From positions 1,834,501 through 1,898,500 of the forward strand of contig JAWNZC010000280.1 of the NCBI GenBank assembly GCA_035771165.1: a DNA stretch of 64,000 bases, in the 5' to 3' direction. Below, one piece after another: positions 25,041-36,954 of the stretch (position 1 is its first letter; each line of letters begins with the position of its first letter). Below the pieces are notes generated by a model, which was not told the origin of the DNA, did no database searches, and was given only the letters and a program-made list of their open reading frames with translations. The stretch is from Paragorgia papillata. Its lineage: Eukaryota > Cnidaria > Anthozoa > Scleralcyonacea > Coralliidae. A program made the translations under genes and the position numbers.

Positions 25041-28000
25041 ATATTTATTACCCCGATTATTGACCTAACATTTATTAACCGGATTATCGACCTAACATTT
25101 ATCACCCCGAATATAATAGGTTTCCACGCGAATTCCTTGCGATTTCCACGCGGTTTTCACGAGGTACGCGGTTTTCACGCAATTTCCACGTGATTTCCAC
25201 GCGGTTTCTTCGCGATTTCCACGCGGGTTCCACGAGGAACGCGGTTTCCACGCGGTTTCTTCACGATTTCCACGCGGGTTCCACACGGTTTCCACGCGAT
25301 TTCCACATACTGACCTAACAATTATTACCTTGACATTTATTACCCCGATGATTGACCTAACATTTATTACCCCGATTATTGACCTAACATTTATTAACCA
25401 GATTATTGGACCTAACATTTATCACCCCGAATTATAATAGGTTTCCACGCGAATTCCATGCGATTTCCACGCGGTTTTCACGAGGTACGCGGTTTTCACG
25501 CAATTTCCACGTGATTTCCACGCGGTTTCCACGAGGTACGCGGTTTGCACGCGGTTTTCTTCGCGATTTCCACGCGGTTTCCACGAGGAACGCGGTTTCT
25601 CCACGATTTGCAACGCGGGTTCCATCCGGTTTCCACGCGATTTCCACATACTGACCTAACATTTATTACCTTGACATTTATTACCCAAATTATTGACATA
25701 ACATTTCTTACCCGATTATTGACCTAACTTTTATTACCCCGATTATTGACCTAACATTTATCACCCCGAATATAATAGGTTTCCACGCGAATTCCTTGCA
25801 ATTTCCACGCGGTTTTCACGAAGTACGCGGTTTTCACGCAATTTCCACGTGATTTCCACGCGGTTTCCACGAGGTACGCGGTTTCCACGCGGTTTCTTCG
25901 CGATTTCCACGCGGTTTCCACGAGGAACGCGGTTTCTCCACGATTTGCACGCGGGTTCCATCCGGTTTCCACGCGATTTCCACATACTGACCTAACATTT
26001 ATTACCTTGACATTTATTACCCAAATTATTGACATAACATTTCTTACCCCGATTATTGACCTAACTTTTATCACCCCGATTATTGACCTAACATTTATCA
26101 CCCCGAATATAATAGGTTTCCACGCGAATTCCTTGCGATTTCCACGCGGTTTTCACGAAGTACGCGGTTTTCACGCAATTTCCACGTGATTTCCACGCGG
26201 TTTCCACGAGGTACGCGGTTTGCACGCGGTTTCTTCGCGATTTCCACGCGGGTTCCACACGGTTTCCACGCGATTTCCACATACTGACCTAACAATTATT
26301 ACCTTGACATTTATTACCCCGATGATTGACCTAACATTTATTACCCCAATTATTGACCTAACATTTATTAACCGGATTATTGACCTAACATTTATCACCC
26401 CGAATATAATAGGTTTCCACGCGAATTCCATGCGATTTCCACGCGGTTTTCACGAGGTACGCGGTTTTCACGCAATTTCCACGTGATTTCCACGCGGTTT
26501 CCACGAGGTACGCGGTTTGCACGCAGTTTCTTCGCGATTTCCACGCGGGTTCCACGAGGAACGCGGTTTCCACGCGGTTTCTTCACGATTTCCACGCGGG
26601 TTCCACACGGTTTCCACGCGATTTCCACATACTGACCTAACAATTATTACCTTGACATTTATTACCCCGATGATTGACCTAACATTTATTACCCCAATTA
26701 TTGACCTAACATTTATTAACCGGATTATTGACCTAACATTTATCACCCCGAATATAATAGGTTTCCACGCGTATTCCATGCGATTTCCACGCGGTTTTCA
26801 CGAGGTACGCGGTTTTCACGCAATTTCCACGTGATTTCCACGCGGTTTCCACGAGGTACGCGGTTTGCACGCGGTTTCTTCGCGATTTCCACGCGGTTTC
26901 CACGAGGAACGCGGTTTCTCCACGATTTGCACGCGGGTTCCATCCGGTTTCCACGCGATTTCCACATACTGACCTAACATTTATTACCTTGACATTTATT
27001 ACCCAAATTATTGACATAACATTTCTTACCCCGATTATTGACCTAACTTTTATTACCCCGATTATTGACCTAACATTTATCACCCCGAATATAATAGGTT
27101 TCCACGCGAATTCCTTGCAATTTCCACGCGGTTTTCACGAAGTACGCGGTTTTCACGCAATTTCCACGTGATTTCCACGCGGTTTCCACGAGGTACGCGG
27201 TTTCCACGCGGTTTCTTCGCGATTTCCACGCGGTTTCCACGAGGAACGCGGTTTCTCCACGATTTGCACGCGGGTTCCATCCGGTTTCCACGCGATTTCC
27301 ACATACTGACCTAACATTTATTACCTTGACATTTATTACCCAAATTATTGACATAACATTTCTTACCCCGATTATTGACCTAACTTTTATCACCCCGATT
27401 ATTGACCTAACATTTATCACCCCGAATATAATAGGTTTCCACGCGAATTCCTTGCGATTTCCACGCGGTTTTCACGAAGTACGCGGTTTTCACGCAATTT
27501 CCACGTGATTTCCACGCGGTTTCCACGAGGTACGCGGTTTGCACGCGGTTTTCTTCGCGATTTCCACGCGGGTTCCACACGGTTTCCACGCGATTTCCAC
27601 ATACTGACCTAACAATTATTACCTTGACATTTATTACCCCGATGATTGACCTAACATTTATTACCCCAATTATTGACCTAACATTTATTAACCGGATTAT
27701 TGACCTAACATTTATCACCCCGAATATAATAGGTTTCCACGCGAATTCCATGCGATTTCCACGCGGTTTTCACGAGGTACGCGGTTTTCACGCAATTTCC
27801 ACGTGATTTCCACGCGGTTTCCACGAGGTACGCGGTTTGCACGCAGTTTCTTCGCGATTTCCACGCGGGTTCCACGAGGAACGCGGTTTCCACGCGGTTT
27901 CTTCACGATTTCCACGCGGGTTCCACACGGTTTCCACGCGATTTCCACATACTGACCTAACAATTATTACCTTGACATTTATTACCCCGATGATTGACCT

Positions 28001-30195
28001 AACATTTATTACCCCAATTATTGACCTAACATTTATTAACCGGATTATTGACCTAACATTTATCACCCCGAATATAATAGGTTTCCACGCGAATTCCATG
28101 CGATTTCCACGCGGTTTTCACGAGGTACGCGGTTTTCACGCAATTTCCACGTGATTTCCACGCGGTTTCCACGAGGTACGCGGTTTGCACGCGGTTTCTT
28201 CGCGATTTCCACGCGGTTTCCACGAGGAACGCGGTTTCTCCACGATTTGCACGCGGGTTCCATCCGGTTTCCACGCGATTTCCACATACTGACCTAACAT
28301 TTATTACCTTGACATTTATTACCCAAATTATTGACATAACATTTCTTACCCCGATTATTGACCTAACTTTTATTACCCCGATTATTGACCTAACATTTAT
28401 CACCCCGAATATAATAGGTTTCCACGCGAATTCCTTGCAATTTCCACGCGGTTTTCACGAAGTACGCGGTTTTCACGCAATTTCCACGTGATTTCCACGC
28501 GGTTTCCACGAGGTACGCGGTTTCCACGCGGTTTCTTCGCGATTTCCACGCGGTTTCCACGAGGAACGCGGTTTCTCCACGATTTGCACGCGGGTTCCAT
28601 CCGGTTTCCACGCGATTTCCACATACTGACCTAACATTTATTACCTTGACATTTATTACCCAAATTATTGACATAACATTTCTTACCCCGATTATTGACC
28701 TAACTTTTATCACCCCGATTATTGACCTAACATTTATCACCCCGAATATAATAGGTTTCCACGCGAATTCCTTGCGATTTCCACGCGGTTTTCACGAAGT
28801 ACGCGGTTTTCACGCAATTTCCACGTGATTTCCACGCGGTTTCCACGAGGTACGCGGTTTGCACGCGGTTTCTTCGCGATTTCCACGCGGGTTCCACACG
28901 GTTTCCACGCGATTTCCACATACTGACCTAACAATTATTACCTTGACATTTATTACCCCCGATGATTGACCTAACATTTATTACCCCAATTATTGACCTA
29001 ACATTTATTAACCGGATTATTGACCTAACATTTATCACCCCGAATATAATAGGTTTCCACGCGAATTCCATGCGATTTCCACGCGGTTTTCACGAGGTAC
29101 GCGGTTTTTCACGCAATTTCCACGTGATTTCCACGCGGTTTCCACGAGGTACGCGGTTTGCACGCAGTTTCTTCGCGATTTCCACGCGGGTTCCACGAGG
29201 AACGCGGTTTCCCACGCGGTTTTCTTCACGATTTCCACGCGGGTTCCACACGGTTTCCACGCGATTTCCACATACTGACCTAACAATTATTACCTTGACA
29301 TTTATTACCCCGATGATTGACCTAACATTTATTACCCCAATTATTGACCTAACATTTATTAACCGGATTATTGACCTAACATTTATCACCCCGAATATAA
29401 TAGGTTTCCACGCGAATTCCATGCGATTTCCACGCGGTTTTCACGAGGTACGCGGTTTTCACGCAATTTCCACGTGATTTCCACGCGGTTTCCACGAGGT
29501 ACGCGGTTTGCACGCGGTTTCTTCGCGATTTCCACGCGGTTTCCACGAGGAACGCGGTTTCTCCACGATTTGCACGCGGGTTCCATCCGGTTTCCACGCG
29601 ATTTCCACATACTGACCTAACATTTATTACCTTGACATTTATTACCCAAATTATTGACATAACATTTCTTACCCCGATTATTGACCTAACTTTTATTACC
29701 CCGATTATTGACCTAACATTTATCACCCCGAATATAATAGGTTTCCACGCGATTTCCACGTGATTTCCACGCGGTTTTCACGAGGTACGCGGTTTGCACG
29801 CGGTTTCTTCGCGATTTCCACGCGGGTTCCACGAGGAACGCGGTTTCCACGCGGTTTCTTCACGATTTCCACGCGGGTTCCACACGGTTTCCACGCGATT
29901 TCCACATATTGACCTAACATTTATTACCTTGACATTTATTACCCAAATTATTGACCTAACATTTGTTACTCCGATTATTGACCTAGCATTTATTACCCCG
30001 ATTATTGACCTAACATTTATTTACTGGATTATTGACCTAACATTTATCACCCCGAATATAATAGGTTTCCACGCAATTTCCACGTGATTTCCACGCGGTT
30101 TCCACGAGGTACGCGATTTGCACGCGGTTTCTTCGCGATTTGCACGCGGTTTCTTCACGATTTCCACGGGGGTTCCACGCGATTTCCACGCGGTT
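25041..30195. repeat. Compound satellite with a four-monomer higher-order repeat
   Basis: Sixteen copies of the landmark ATATAATAGG occur, near 25111, 25432, 25770, 26107, 26404, 26752, 27089, 27426, 27724, 28072, 28409, 28746, 29044, 29395, 29732 and 30056. Spacings run 338-337-297-348, 337-337-298-348, 337-337-298-351, so four monomers form a unit of about 1,320 bp repeated about three times. Each monomer has an AT-rich part of 27-bp repeats (TTGACCTAACATTTATTACC) and a CpG-rich part of short TTTCCACGCGGT units. The many 60-127-aa frames on both strands are artefacts. Confidence 0.95.
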
Positions 30196-30344
30196 TTCTT
30201 GAACCCGATGTGGGACACTTCTAATTTTTCTTAGGACGGCAAGAAGATAGAATTAGCTTCATTTTGATATATAGGAAAGCTGGTTTTAAAAATAACGGAA
30301 GCGATCGAAATTTTCCCCTCAATGTCGGCAACTACAATTGAATT

Positions 30345-30392
30345 GAATTGAATTGAATTTTATTAAATAAATATTTAATAAAGATTTCTATT
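30345..30392. repeat. AT-rich junction sequence
   Basis: Follows a (GAATT)n run (30336-30360) between the satellite array and the hairpin. Confidence 0.5.
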
Positions 30393-30471
30393 TCAGGAGC
30401 GATCGATGTAATTGACAGCTTGGGTCGCATTTAAAAGGAAACGCCCAAACTGTCAATTATATTTACATCGC
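30393..30471. repeat. Hairpin at satellite inversion junction
   Basis: CGATGTAATTGACAGCTTGGG pairs with CCCAAACTGTCAATTATATTTACATCG-like sequence; loop AAAAGG. Lies between the direct and inverted satellite blocks. Confidence 0.7.
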
Positions 30472-30478
30472 GCCGGTC

Positions 30479-30900
30479 AGTAGGTCAATAATCGGGGTAA
30501 TAAATGTTAGGTCAATAATCGGGGTAATAAATGTTAGGTCAATAATCGGGGTAATAAATGTTAGATCAATAATTTGGGTAATAAATGTTAAGGTAATAAA
30601 TGTTAGTCAGCATGTGGAAATCGCGTGGAAACCGTGTGGAACCCGCGTGGAAATCGCGAAGAAACCGTGTGGAAACCGCGTTCTTCGTGGAACCCGCGTG
30701 GAAATCGCGAAGAAAAACGCGTGGAAACCGCGTACCTCGTGGAAACCGCGTGGAAATCACGTGAAAATTGCGTGAAAACCGCGTACCTCGAGAAAACCGC
30801 ATGGAATTCGCGTGGAAACCTATTATATTCAGGGTGATAAATGTTAGGTCGATAATCGGGGTAATAAATGTTAAGTCAATAATTTGGGTAATAAATGTAA
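30479..30900 (-). repeat. Inverted fragment of the compound satellite
   Basis: Same monomer as 25041-30195 but on the opposite strand: AT-rich 27-bp units (30481-30606), the GTGGAAACCGCG block (30612-30824), then AT-rich units again. Confidence 0.9.
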
Positions 30901-31271
30901 ACTCATTCTTGCCCAGACCGAAATCCAGTCAAATTGGTGGTTGTGGCAATTTGTGAATTAACATGGCATAATAACACAAAAATAATGCCACAATATATCA
31001 TTTGAATCGTTTTTACCTCTACTATTCAAATTTAGGGTTTTCAGGTCTTGTCAGACAACCCATTTTGCAAATTATGCTAATTTATGCTAATTATTATTTA
31101 AAATATTATTATAATCTAACAAAATGTTAAATATTTAACCAGAAATGACTTTACCACCAAACTTTGGACAAGTAAAATGAAAAGCAGCATTTCACAAATT
31201 CAAATTGAAAAAATTAAAGCAATATAATAAAACGCAAATATTATATTGATTTTTTAAGATTTTCCATTGTG
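30901..31271. other. Gene-free AT-rich DNA
   Basis: No supported gene. Confidence 0.45.
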
Positions 31272-31272
31272 A

Positions 31273-31287
31273 CCCCCCCCCCCCCCC
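31273..31287. repeat. Poly-C tract
   Basis: Fifteen consecutive C. Confidence 0.9.
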
Positions 31288-31925
31288 ATGGTGCGCCCGC
31301 GCGCATCATATCACTTATTTTTTAAATTTACAAAAACGGAATTATACAAGAACATACGACCATAATACATCGGAAAAATCGTTTTTAAGTCAGCTATTCA
31401 GATTTTAGGTTATTTTGCGTGATATTTACTCCTGTTTGCCATTGCAACGCCGACAACAATAGGCAAATTTTGTTCGATAATTGCCTGATCGGCCGAGATG
31501 GTTTTCGTCACATTTTACCAAATTATTGCTAATTACAACAAACAAATGCTTAAACTTACTTTCGGAGTTGTTAGAGCCTAAATTTTCGTTGGTTTCGCTT
31601 ATATATTGACAAATAAAAGCCATTTTCTTCTTGTCGATATGCCCACGTTGCACACGGGAAATTCACAACACGGAATTCAGGTTAGAGCTCGGGTAATACT
31701 TCATGGCATATTGTTATAAAGGTCTCATTTTCAAAGGGATCATTCAGGATCATTTTAAACCCAAGCTAGGGGGGTAATTTTGGTCAAAACCTCGCAGGTT
31801 CACAACAAATCGAAAGTGATCCGTCACAGGCGTCACTGTTGCATTTTGCCAAAATGCCAAAACTGAGGAGACTCGTAAACTTGTAGCAATGTTATCTCAT
31901 TACGAATCAGTGGTTATCCTATAGT
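31288..31925. other. No firm gene
   Basis: A minus-strand ATG at 31623 (MAFICQYISETNENLG...) with GTAAGT donor at 31554-31559 could be a first exon, but no partner exon was found. Confidence 0.35.
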
Positions 31926-32275
31926 CAGGGGTGCCAGAGCCACAGGGGCAGCTGCCCCCCTTGCCCTCACAGGTGGGGGCAGCTCAACCTCATTCTGACT
32001 TTTTTCACTTGGCAGGTGTTTTCTGATTCATTAAAGTTGCCATGTTTTCTTTAATGTAAGTAGGGATGTAGCATCAATATGTACAATTCAGTCATTGAAT
32101 TTTCTTTCTCAATACATTGTCATTCATTATATTGTACCATTATGCTTTTTGGTTATTTTATGCCATGGAGCAAAATTGGTGAACATTATTTCCCACGTGT
32201 AAAAATTAATGCTGATAAAAAGTGCCCTTTTTATAAGGCTGCCCCCACCACCTTAAGTAGCTTCTGGCGCCCCTG
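31926..32275. mobile_element. hAT-type MITE, 350 bp
   Basis: Ends CAGGGGTGCCAGAGCC / GCTTCTGGCGCCCCTG with flanks CCTATAGT / TCTATAGT (7 of 8 identical; 32276-32283 on the right). Confidence 0.75.
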
Positions 32276-32758
32276 TCTATAGTTGGTATGCTATGCAATG
32301 AACTTGAATAAAGTTATTTGAGCCACATAGTTTTTGTGCATTTGTCAAATACATTCTTCAAATTGGAGCAGTTTTTAATTGAATATAGTAAATATTTCAT
32401 AACTTTTGAACCATTAGCCTAAATTAAATATTTTAGTTCATTGCATAGACCTACCAGATGATCACGCGCTAAACAAACGACTAGAATCGGAGCAACACTC
32501 ACAGTGAGTAAACTCGCGGAAACTAAGCGTTGCTTGGGTGAACCAACACAGAATGGTAATACCAGTAACGCAGAGAATTCTATGGCGAAAACGATAAACG
32601 TAACGCCAAACAGAATTCTAAGTGAGAAGGTAAACACCACCATACTTTCAAAGATAGAAAGAACATAAAACGATCATGAGTTTATAGTTGTAGAAGACCC
32701 TGGGTAAGATTAGCTTCTGCTAACCATGTGCTTTCAACCATGCAGAGTTCCTGGTTGC

Positions 32759-32865
32759 AGACAGAAGAACGAAGACAGAAGAACGAAGACAGAAGAACGA
32801 AGACAGAAGAACGAAGACAGAAGAACGAAGACAGAAGAACAAAGAAAGAAGAACGAACGAAAGAT
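32759..32865. repeat. 14-bp tandem repeat (ACAGAAGAACGAAG)n
   Basis: About six near-perfect units, then degenerate ones. Confidence 0.9.
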
Positions 32866-32909
32866 AAGTATACTTAATAACTTATATATACTCCTCTATA
32901 AGGGGCTTT

Positions 32910-33170
32910 CCAGTTGAGTTTGGAACGGCTAAAGTTTTGCCGTTAAGTTTAGTCGTTTGAAACTTGTAGTTGTGACGTAATATGAACGATGTTGTCAAGG
33001 CGTTGCCAAGGCGTTACATACTAGTGCCAGTGCCTTTGTTTTAACGCATTGTCTTGCTCCTGGCAACCACTTGACAACGCCTTGACAACATCATTAGTAT
33101 TACGTCACAACTACAAGTTTCAAACGACTAAACTTAACGGCAAAACTTTAGCCGTTCCAAACTCAACTGG
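32910..33170. mobile_element. Foldback MITE, about 105-bp arms, 261 bp
   Basis: CCAGTTGAGTTTGGAACGGC...GTTGTCAAGGCGTTG mirrored to CTCAACTGG. TTT on both sides is a possible 3-bp TSD, weak because of low complexity. Confidence 0.85.
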
Positions 33171-33175
33171 TTTCT

Positions 33176-33484
33176 TCAAAAAGGCCCTTCGTCTGAGAGA
33201 AACGTCAGAGAGGTTTCTGTCTGACGAACGGCCTTCGCTCGAAACGTTAGGCTCCTACGTTCTCTGTTTCGGCAGTATATCAAACCTTACTATATTTCGA
33301 AATAGAGTAAGGTTAGATATACTGCCGAAACAGAGAACATAGGAGTCTAACGTTTCGAGCGAAGGCCCTCTGACAAAGGGCCTTCGCTCGAAACGTTAGA
33401 CTCCTACGTTCTCTGTTTCGGCAGTATATCTAACCTTACTCTATTTCGATTGTTGTTTCAACACTGCCTACGCAGCACGCTACT
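33176..33484. mobile_element. Non-autonomous repeat of Penelope-pLTR type, copy 1
   Basis: Direct and inverted copies of CCTTCGCTCGAAACGTTAG, CTCCTACGTTCTCTGTTTCG and GCAGTATATCTAACCTTAC, ending CACTGCCTACGCAGCACGCT. A CTGACGA...GAAAC-GTTA hammerhead-like core lies at about 33219-33252. The same assembly recurs at 49996-50235. Assignment to Penelope-like elements is inferred from the ribozyme-like core. Confidence 0.55.
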
Positions 33485-33497
33485 TTTATCTTACTAT

Positions 33498-33630
33498 GGT
33501 TACGTCCACACGTATACGTTTCCGTAGCGTTTTCATATTGTTCTCCGTCCTCAAGAGAATAGAAAACAATGGTCTACTTATCTGAAACAATATGAAAACG
33601 CTACGAAAACGTATACGTGTGGACGTAGCC
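33498..33630. mobile_element. MITE with GGTTACGTCCACACG ends, TAT TSD, 133 bp
   Basis: Ends GGTTACGTCCACACGTATAC / GTATACGTGTGGACGTAGCC; 3-bp TSD TAT at 33495-33497 and 33631-33633. Nearly the whole element is inverted repeat. Confidence 0.85.
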
Positions 33631-34106
33631 TATATTTCGATTGTTGTTTCATTAAATCAATGCGTGTTCGTTCAGTCATAACGATGATTCGAAGCAGAAA
33701 ACGAAAACTACATAGAGATTGACTGACTTAAATTTAATCACGCGGCCGTAAGTTTGAAATCCGTTACGTCACGGCGTTACGTTCAATAATTTCGGCAGTA
33801 ATGAAACCTAATACTATATTCAACAATGCCCACGCAGCTTCACTGTTAACATGTGACCAAAAATTAGCCAATCAGATAAAACCGACAATAACAAATTACT
33901 AATGAGATGCGAAAGACATTTTGATAAGTTCGTAAGTTTTTGTTAAGTTCGTAATAAATATGGCACAACCTAAACTATCGCTAAAAGCTAGCTCGCATAG
34001 AAAATAGTAACCAAAGCCCATACACGATCCTTTACATGCTAACGTAACTTACATATCGCTTACTTGAAATATCTTCGACAGCCACGGCCATGACAGTTTG
34101 CGAAGG

Positions 34107-34680
34107 ATAACCACGGTCCACGGCGTTTTACATCTCCGTCAATATTTCTCATTAATATTTATTATCAAAACTAAATAAAATAAATAAAACATCATGAATA
34201 AGTATGATCACCAAACATACGACAACCTATCGGCACAGAATAAAGAACTGAGCAGAAGGTCCACTCGAGGGTAAAAGTGTCGCCGTTTTTCAGTGCGCAT
34301 GCGCGAGGTCTGCGAAGCTCGCAGCCAGTAAACCTCAGCCAGTTCAACAAGGAGTGCAATGGCGAAATACGGAGTTGGATCACTAAAATCGCTATATCTC
34401 ACAAACTAGTCGCTCGATTTTTACGCTACAACCAGTAATAATAGAGGAAAGGTAGATGACAATATATTTTGGCCGTTTAGAAGGTATGGGAAACATTTGA
34501 AAGTGAAAATTTACGGAATTAAAACCGCCACAGTATTGAGCCACTAAAGCATTCTTGTCGACTTTCAACTTGCCTTTACGGCTAGAAAAAGAGTAGAAAC
34601 TCTTTGAAAACATTTCAAACATTGAGTACAAAGATGAAATCACACTTTTTGTTATTGTTATTTATTGAATTGGACGAGTA
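34107..34680. repeat. Segment duplicated at 38.0-38.85 kb (part direct, part inverted)
   Basis: 34107-34228 (GCGAAGGATAACCACGGTCC...) recurs in direct orientation at 38717-38850. 34230-34680 recurs inverted at about 38040-38540. The two copies flank the Penelope and LINE insertions. Confidence 0.75.
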
Positions 34681-35368
34681 GCTCTGAACAACGAAGCAAT
34701 TCTGTTAGGTGAATTTGGGGCAATTGGACACTGAAATTTGCTGACCGGTATATTCCATATTAAAACTTGTTTATATTCATATCATGTCATTGTCAGACAC
34801 TTGATCTTCTTGAACTTGGGGTTGCTAACCTAAGCTGTAATGTTTCATGGTAGAGGAATGATCATATATATTTTAGATCAAAACAAGGACTGCATGGTGT
34901 ATAATAATAATTTTAGTAGAGTATTTTGTTTATTGGATGGTCACTTGTAAATTATTTCTAAAAAAATCTATAGTTTGATACTGTACTTTGATTTTCACTA
35001 CAGTGTAAATTATTTTAATATTTTTTGCTATATGAAAATAAATATTTGGGATTGACTGTTTGTGATTGCACAAAAAAGTTTATCAATCGAGGTTGAATTT
35101 CTTGTTGAACTGCACCAGTGCAACAGCAAATTTGCAATAACTTTGAATTTTGCATATTATTATGACCAAGCAAAGTCATTCAGAGAAATTCTGTTTTTCC
35201 TGTAAAAAGTCAGGTTTAATTTTGAGTCTCCAGCACTGGTTGTTTGGATGGATCTAGTAAATACATAAATGGCTCGTACAAAAAAAAACCCAAATTAAAT
35301 CATACTTGTTTATTGTTAATTCATCAACTGAGAGTTTTGCTAAAACAATTCCCTTGTCCAAATTGTAT

Positions 35369-35404
35369 ATGTATGTATGTATATATATATATATATATAT
35401 ATAT
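35369..35404. repeat. (TA)n with TATG start
   Basis: Short microsatellite at the left edge of the Penelope fragment. Confidence 0.85.
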
Positions 35405-35467
35405 GGATAAAAAAAGACAGCAATTTGGATAAAAAAAGACAGCAATTTGGATAAAAAAAGACAGCAA
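35403..35467. repeat. 22-bp tandem repeat, three copies
   Basis: Three units of GGATAAAAAAAGACAGCAAT; it marks the truncated 5' junction of the Penelope-like coding region. Confidence 0.85.
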
Positions 35468-36806
35468 CAGTTTATTTGATGTTACCATGGGTAGCTATGA
35501 CGGCGCTGAAGTATGCGAACTAGTAGGCCTTTTCATTCTAAACGACCTAGGGAAAAAGTTTGGCAACCAAAATATTGGCCTATATAGAGACGACGGATTG
35601 GCAGTACTAAAAAATAAGACCGCACGATTGGCAGACAAAACAAGAAAAGATCTTCACAAAAGTTTCGAACAGTTTGGCTTAAAAATCACGGCAGAAGCAA
35701 ATTTAATTTCAGTAAACTTTTTAGACGTCACTTTCGACCTAAGCAATGGAAAATACAAACCTTTTCGAAAGCCCAATGACGATCCATTATACATAAACAA
35801 GCAATCAAACCACCCACCAAGCATTTTAAGACAGCTACCTACATCAATCAACAAGCGCATTTCCCTCCTCTCGTCTGACGAGCGGACATTCCATCAAACC
35901 GCACCAATTTACCAAGATGCATTAAGGCGCAGCAATTTCAACCATGAGCTAAACTACACACAAGAAGCACCACAGCAAACACGCAGAAATAGACGCCGCA
36001 ACATCATCTGGTTTAACCCTCCATTTAACAGAAATGTCAAAACAAACATAGGACGCAACTTTCTTAGCCTTATTGACAAGCACTTTCCACCAGGACACAA
36101 GCTTCACAAACTTTTTAACAGAAACACAGTCAAGATTAGCTATAGTTGCATGAACAACGTCAAGTCTATTATCACGAAACATAATTCACGCACAATCAGG
36201 AAAAGCAAGCCACGAAGCATAGTTACAAGCAGTTGCAATTGCAGGATTAAGGACAATTGCCCCCTACGTGGGCAATGCATGACAAACAACATAGTATACA
36301 AGGCATCTATTTCCATAAGCAACACGAACATCACCAAGCAATACATTGGCATGACAGCAAGTACATTTAAAGAGCGATATCGTAACCATACTAAATCTTT
36401 CCAGAATAAAAAGTATTCAAATGAGACGGAACTTTCGAAATACATTTGGAATCTAAAAAAAAAAACCAAAGTTTCGACATAACCTGGTCTATACTAAAAC
36501 ACTCAATTTCTTACACGGGAGGATCAAAAAGATGCAATTTATGTTTGGACGAAAAACTTTTCATCATGAAGGCAGACAAACAACTCTTACTCAACAAAAG
36601 ATCAGAAATAGTTTCGACGTGTCGGCACAAAAATAGATTTCGGATCAACAACCTAAACAATCAAAGGAATGCGCGCAACGTTTCGACGCCCACACCCACG
36701 CTCCAAATGAATGCGCCGGACGTTTCGACGCCCACACCCACGCCCCAACTAACGCATTTAAGCAGCCCACTAACCGATATTTTCCAGTCGCCTGATGATC
36801 CCGTTT
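35466..36806 (+). pseudogene. Penelope-like element: RT C-terminal part plus GIY-YIG endonuclease
   Basis: The frame opens in the middle of the reverse transcriptase (FDVTMGSYDGAEVCELVG), followed by the catalytic GLYRDDGL motif about 45 residues on. The rest of palm/thumb follows (FEQFGLKITAEANL, NFLDVTFDL), then a Cys-rich linker (CNCRIKDNCPLRGQC) and the GIY-YIG nuclease (IVYKAS, KQYIGMTASTFKERYRNHT, then the E-L-S-K-Y-IW block). The A-run at 36460-36469 shifts the frame; coding resumes as NQSFDITWSILKHS... to PDDPV-stop (TAG 36804-36806). The first half of RT is missing, so the element is 5'-truncated and inactive. In intact members RT and nuclease copy and insert the element. The stop codon lies within a hammerhead ribozyme. 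Confidence 0.9.
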
Positions 36807-36833
36807 AGGGTGAAACCTCTGGTAGCGAAGACT
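36786..36833 (+). ncRNA. Type I hammerhead ribozyme of the Penelope-like element
   Basis: All core parts are in order: CTGATGA (36792-36798), helix II CCC-GTTTA-GGG, GAAA (36812-36815), helix III ACC-TCT-GGT, and cleavage triplet GTA (36822-36824). Helix I pairs TCGC (36788-36791) with GCGA (36825-36828). The base pair of helix II next to the core is a T/T mismatch. Hammerheads are established in Penelope-like retroelements. It overlaps the last codons and stop of the nuclease ORF. Confidence 0.8.
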
Positions 36834-36954
36834 TTAAGGTAAAACTATACTTTATACTTTATATATATATATGTATATAAATCTATTGTAATAGAAATTT
36901 TGTTTATTCGTTCATTGTAAATCCATTGTAATTCAGTTTTTTAACTGCAGAATT

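Noticed and set aside
25092..30837. Dozens of 60-171-aa open frames on both strands
   Set aside because: All are translations of the tandem satellite units, shared between copies and frames; no codon structure.
31560..31623. Minus-strand first exon (MAFICQYISETNENLG...)
   Set aside because: A good donor, but only 21 codons and no matching downstream exon; too weak to call.
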